Made by a program: the position numbers and the translations under genes | Source of the DNA: Saccoglossus kowalevskii | Lineage: Eukaryota > Hemichordata > Enteropneusta > Harrimaniidae | Reading direction: 5' to 3' | Assembly (NCBI RefSeq): GCF_000003605.2 | Contig: NW_003137828.1 | Coordinates: forward strand, 743,967 to 764,035 | Length of the DNA: 20,069 bases | The notes under the pieces: generated by a model | Told to the model about the DNA's origin: nothing | Database searches by the model: none | The model's input: the letters and a program-made list of their open reading frames with translations, nothing else | Part shown: piece after piece, positions 12,201 through 18,200 of the stretch | Numbering within the stretch: the first letter of the stretch is position 1 | How the letters are laid out: every line of letters begins with the position of its first letter

Positions 12201-15200
12201 ATGTAATCAGGTTTAAAAACTGCATTACCTGTCATTTAGGCTGGTAGATGTATACATCAACTTGCAAATGGTTGAACAGACTACGACTAACAAGTTACAT
12301 TCATTGTTCTCATTTCAGTCAATGTTTTAATGGAAAGTGGGACAAATGTACAGACATAGTTTGCGAAGGTGAGTGTATTAATTCAATGCTATATATTGCC
12401 GTACGAGACATTATTCCTAGTACTATTGAAGCAATAGGTCATGTTATATTAGTAACACTATACAAAGCATCCATTCTCTTCCACGGATATTGTTCTATCA
12501 CTTGTCTACAAGTTGTACATTTCTTCATGTTCTACCCTAGTAAAAGTGGAATGGAATTAATTTCATTAATTGTTCGGAATGATTGCTGGATTCAGTTCTG
12601 GTCTATCTGCTTGGTGCTGGTTGATAACTTGAAAGTTCGTTTTTTATAGGTACCTGCACGGTGTCGGGAGACCCACACTACCGTACGTTTGATGGTCGAC
12701 CATACAACTTTCTGAGCCTTAGGGAATGTTCCTACACATTAGTTATGGACTGTTTTTCATTGGAAAAATATTATCGCATTATCATGGAAGAAAGCGCCCC
12801 CTGTGGACACACTCAGGATGCATTGGATTGTTCGAAGTCTGTTATGATAGAGTTGGATGGAGATGTAGTAAAATTGAAAAGAAACCAGGAAGTGGTTGTC
12901 AACGGAGTTGAACTTGTTCATACACCATACGCCCTCAACGGAATATATATAGAAAAATTGTCGTCAATGTATTTGAAGGTACGAACTAGTATTTGTCACG
13001 TAAGCACGATTTGGGGATATGGCTTAGCAGGTGAATTACGTAATTGTATATTGAGTGGCAGGTGATAAATGGGTATTCACTGAACTGAGCTTTAAAAATG
13101 CAGTATATTGGTGACCAATATTACGATTTATCATGAAATAAGATTTCATGCTACACACAACGAAATGCACGTGTTGAAGTTCTGATTGTTAAATAAAAAC
13201 GCCGCGGCACATGCAGTTTTCATCGGCAGAAAAGTTAGTGTTCTGTCAAACACAGACAATAGTACAAAACGTGTTCGTTCATGTTGCATTTGATGGATTC
13301 AGTCTTCTGCTGCCACAGGATAGTTGGAAATAAATGTGTCAAAAGTTATTCATCTAAAATAGATTTTTGTTGGTGAACGTTTTTCGTTCGTGGGTCTGTT
13401 TTATGATTGTGTACCTTATTGAGCAGTTAACTTGTGCGATTTTTGTAGGTAACGCTGTCCAATGGTATTCGTATATTCTGGGATAATCATATGCGTGTCA
13501 GGATAAAGATTAGTACGGCTCATTATAATCAGACTTGTGGTTTATGTGGAACTTTCAACAATAACCAACTAGATGATTTTTACACGCCTGATGGTAAGAT
13601 TCCAAAACGTGCTTTAACAGTCTCGTTAAATTAGACTGGGTATACTTGCACCTAGTCTTCATTAGTCGTGTTCTTGTCAAATTACACGAATGTGATATTG
13701 CAAGTTTTCATGGAATCTCCATTGGCTGCCATCTTTATTGCAAATTCATAGAATGATAAAAATGAACATGTTGCGACATATCAATATGCATTGCAATGAT
13801 TTTGATTTTTAAAATTAATATAACTCCGATAAATATTGCGTTCTTGATTATATTGCAGGCGACATCGAATCAACTCCTGAAGCATTTGGTAATAAATTTA
13901 AGGTCGTTGAAAATTGTCCAGATGTTTCAATTGACGATACGATGACCCCTCACCCTTGTGACCTTTACTCTCAGAGAGCAGACGTGGCAAAAGATATATG
14001 TGGAAGGCTCAAATCAGACGATACATTTTCAGGTAAGTCTATGCTTGTTTTAGTTGATGCATTATATCCTGAACACCGCATTGGAATATTTACATGATGA
14101 AATTCTCCAATCGACGTACAGTGAGTGAATTGAATGAAATAGGCAGTCTATTCAAACTTGCGTTTTGTAAGACGTATTATAGTTTTCGACACCGGCAAAA
14201 GTGTAATATCGACTAGAAAACGTTGGTCTCTAAACAATATTGTACAATTCTAAGCCATTAACGAGGGCGTTGCCTTTCAGCTTGCCATGACCAAGTGAAC
14301 CCGGAGCTCTACTACGAGAACTGCAGATACGACGTGTGTAGCTGTCAGTCAGATGACTGTCACTGTGATATATTTGCCGACTATGCATACGAATGTGCCA
14401 ACAGAGGTAAAGTGCTAGATTGGAGATCTTCTGTTCACGAATGCAGTAAGTAGATAATAAAGTGACCTGAACTACATGAACTTGACATTCATGTCTGTTT
14501 TTTGTAAATCAATATTTTTCTCTCCCACGTAACTTTTCTGGCCAATCTGCTCGGCAGTCTCGTGCTACGAATGGGTTTTGTTATACTATCAAATATAACA
14601 TTTTAAGGTTTTTCCAATGTCTATTAAAAAACAAGTCTCTCTATATTTATGAAACGATAACTAGCAAGATGATTTTGATTGTCCTGACAAGTCGTGTGGC
14701 GGTTCTATTATGAGCATGCACAGACGTCATCAATAACTTTTGCATGTGGCAAGTGTAAATGCCTGGAGTTTAACGTATATTGTGCTTTCCCATACAGGTG
14801 CACAGTGCGATTGGGGTCTTGTATACAGGGAATGTGGTCTATCGTGCGAGACATCGTGCAACTCCTTGGCAAATGCACAATCGTGTGACGATGAATGTGT
14901 ACCTGGTTGCTCGTGCCCAGTTGGCATGCTGACCGATGTGTATGGCAAGTGTATTTCGATGTCAGAATGCCCATGTGAATATTCTGGAGTTAGTTACAAA
15001 CCGAATGAAATAATACGCCAAGGTTGTGATTACTGGTAAGTATTTTCTATGTACATTGCTAATCGACACGTGATCACTAACGTGCATCGCGAGAAAAAAT
15101 ACTAACACTATAGAACATGATTCATTGTCCCTTCATTTAAAAAGTATTGTGTACAAGTCACAAACTTGTTTGGTCTAGAGTATCGAAAAAATTTGTAAAT

Positions 15201-18200
15201 GTATTTCTAAATAAAATTTACATCATGTCGTGAATCTAAGTATATTTAGACATCCTTTATCACATTCTGGTCACTTAAATGAATTTTATTTTCCCATATT
15301 CCAAAATGATTTACAAAGAATTTGACATTTGAACGAAAAATAAGATTCGAGATGCATCCATCTTTATTGGTGTAACTTCTTTTTCCGTATTATGAAGTAG
15401 ATTAATCTGAGATTAAATCAATCGTTCAACCATACTGGTGCAACATCAAATTCAATGTTATTGTATGTTTTTCATTTAGTCAATGCATAGCTGGTGAATG
15501 GTCCTGTATGGGCGAAGAATGCGACGGAAAGGCGTGCCCAGAACACCAGGTATACACAGAGTGTCTCTCGCAGTGTCCGATGACGTGTGGCAACATGCAC
15601 GAACCCCGCGAATGCTCAGCAGTCGGATGTTTCCGTGGATGTCAGTGCGACATCATGACTGTCTGGAACGGATACGAATGCATTTTCCCCATCGATTGTC
15701 CCTGCCACCATGGTGGACGAAGCTATCAGTACGGGGAGACAATACAAGTAAAATGCAACAAATGGTTCGTCTAATATTCTTGTAGTTTGACTTATCTTAA
15801 TATTTACATTTGTTCTATGTGGGTCACAATTCAAAGTTCGATCATTGTAATAGATATTACTGTCATTTTGGAGTTGAATATTCAAAACTTGTAGAAAATG
15901 GAAAATTTATATTGATATATCTGTCGTTTAATTTCAGTTTCTGTGATGGTAGAAGATGGCAATGTGAAACTCGGACTTGTCCAGGTAATTATCAATGTTA
16001 ATGCGATTAACTTGTTAACTTAATTAACCTTCAGCAGGACATGCTGTGATGAATAAATATCCCGTTTTTATCTTTAATTCTAGATCAAATGTTTACTTTG
16101 GCGCTAAATTTAAAATGCCTCGACGTTAAGCCAAACATAGTTCCGAAAAGAATTCTTGCAAGAGTGAATCCCTTTTCATTCCCGTTCAATGCAGATTATC
16201 ACTTAAGTGGTATCGCATACTGATCTTCAAATTTTCTATAATCAGCCATAAAATGTATAATATGCAGATTATTTTCACAATATTAACATTTACCAAATTT
16301 CGATCTAATTTTTAACTGTAGCGAAACGCCATAGCTATGAGGCGTTAAATCAAATTGCTATATAGCGGGTAAATTAACTAAAATTCTATTCACAATTCCA
16401 AACTATAAGTGTGTGGCACCAAGTCGCTACAATAATACCATTCAAGCTACACAATAAACTTGTTAAAACCAGTTATGCACATTGCACAATTCTCTCCTAA
16501 ACTAATAAACACAATTAAAACGCAAAGTAATGTATCAAGTTTGTTGAAATTGATTAGTCTACTGTAATATAATTGTTGAAATATTATTCTGTGTCTTGAT
16601 ATGCTAGTAAATTTGACATTTAACAGCTGGCTCTTCGGTTATTGTGATTAACGGTATTTTATGTTATGTTTAGGTGCATGTGTAGCCTGGGGAGATCCTC
16701 ATTACGTCACGTACGACGGAAAAATGTTCGATTTCCAAGGATCGTGCGAGTACGTGTTGACACGTAGCACTGCTTCTAATCCTTTCTTCTTCAGTATAAT
16801 TGTGAATAACGTGCCTTGTGGAACCAGTAGTGTAACGTGCGTCAAAGAAATTTCTATCACTATAGGTACGTCTTATTGCAGATGAAAGTCTGTCTTGTAT
16901 ACTCTTTAAACTACCTATCACGTACTTGCGAGTATGGTGCAAATATTAACATAAACTTGAAAAAAGTTTATTACAGACGCGTTAAATTGATGAATAGGGG
17001 GATTTTGTATTTATGCATATCGCCAACTAATTAAAAACCATTTGAGGTGTTAGTAGTTGTATCAACTTCATTAACGGGTAGAGTATGTAGTTCTGCCTAG
17101 AACTAGTTATTTACAAGGTTAACAGTGCGTGCCTTTGTTTAAATATTATTTGCATAACTGAATTCAGCGTACACGTTGTCATTAAAGATGCAATATGCAC
17201 GAGAACGTCGCATTTTTAATATAAATACATCGAACTACGATTTACCGTGACCTAAAAACGTTTTTTTTTTGTAGCACACGATTATTAGTTTAATGCAATT
17301 TTAAACCGCATCTACAGTGGCAGTTGGTACGTACAAGAAAAATCGCTGCACATGCGTATCAGTTTAGATTTATTTCATGTAATACTTTTCCTGTAAACGT
17401 AAGATTAGATGAAAACGGATTTGGACAACAGTATGGTGTACCACCTTTCTGTTCATGTTGCATCTTTGAATAAGAATGCCAATTGAAAACAATAATACGG
17501 ATGCACACTCCAAATACCCTCCGACAAGTTTTTATTGGCCATTTTAACACTCCCATAGGTTAGTTGCAGGACGCTTCTTGCATGCACCGATAATGTCAAA
17601 TTAACATCTTCTTAATTGTAGTCAAAGAACGTGCTGCCAGGCACCTACACCAACTATTGTTATCACGTGGTCGCGGCCCCGAAGTGATTGGATATGGGTC
17701 TGCTTTTGAAATCAGCGAGGTTGGACAATTTGTGTTTATTCATACGTCTATTGGTTTAACAATACAATGGGACAGAGGTACATCCGTACAAGTGAAACTA
17801 GAGCCCTTGCACAAAGGAAAGGCGAGTATAAAGCAAATCATTCATTTCATGGAATCTCTATCGTGACTAGTTCTTATCCTGGTTTAGAGCCGCAAAGTAC
17901 ACCGGTTTATATTATGGCACATAATGCAAAGCGAACAGTCTCCACTGTAATGATGGAATGTGTAGTTCGATCAATTATTCCGGAACCTGGTTACATCAAC
18001 ATTTGCGCCACTTTGTGGGACGTATGCTATATTCCATAGGATAGCTAAATACATTGGGTTTGTCGTGTCGATTATATTCGTAATAGATTTATTGCTATTT
18101 TCTGGGTGGAACAGTTTGGTCGCAAGCGGCCAAGCGATTTTTAAACTTACTGGTCATTGATGCTCTGGAAAGCAAGCGCATTAATAAATTTGAATGTTAC

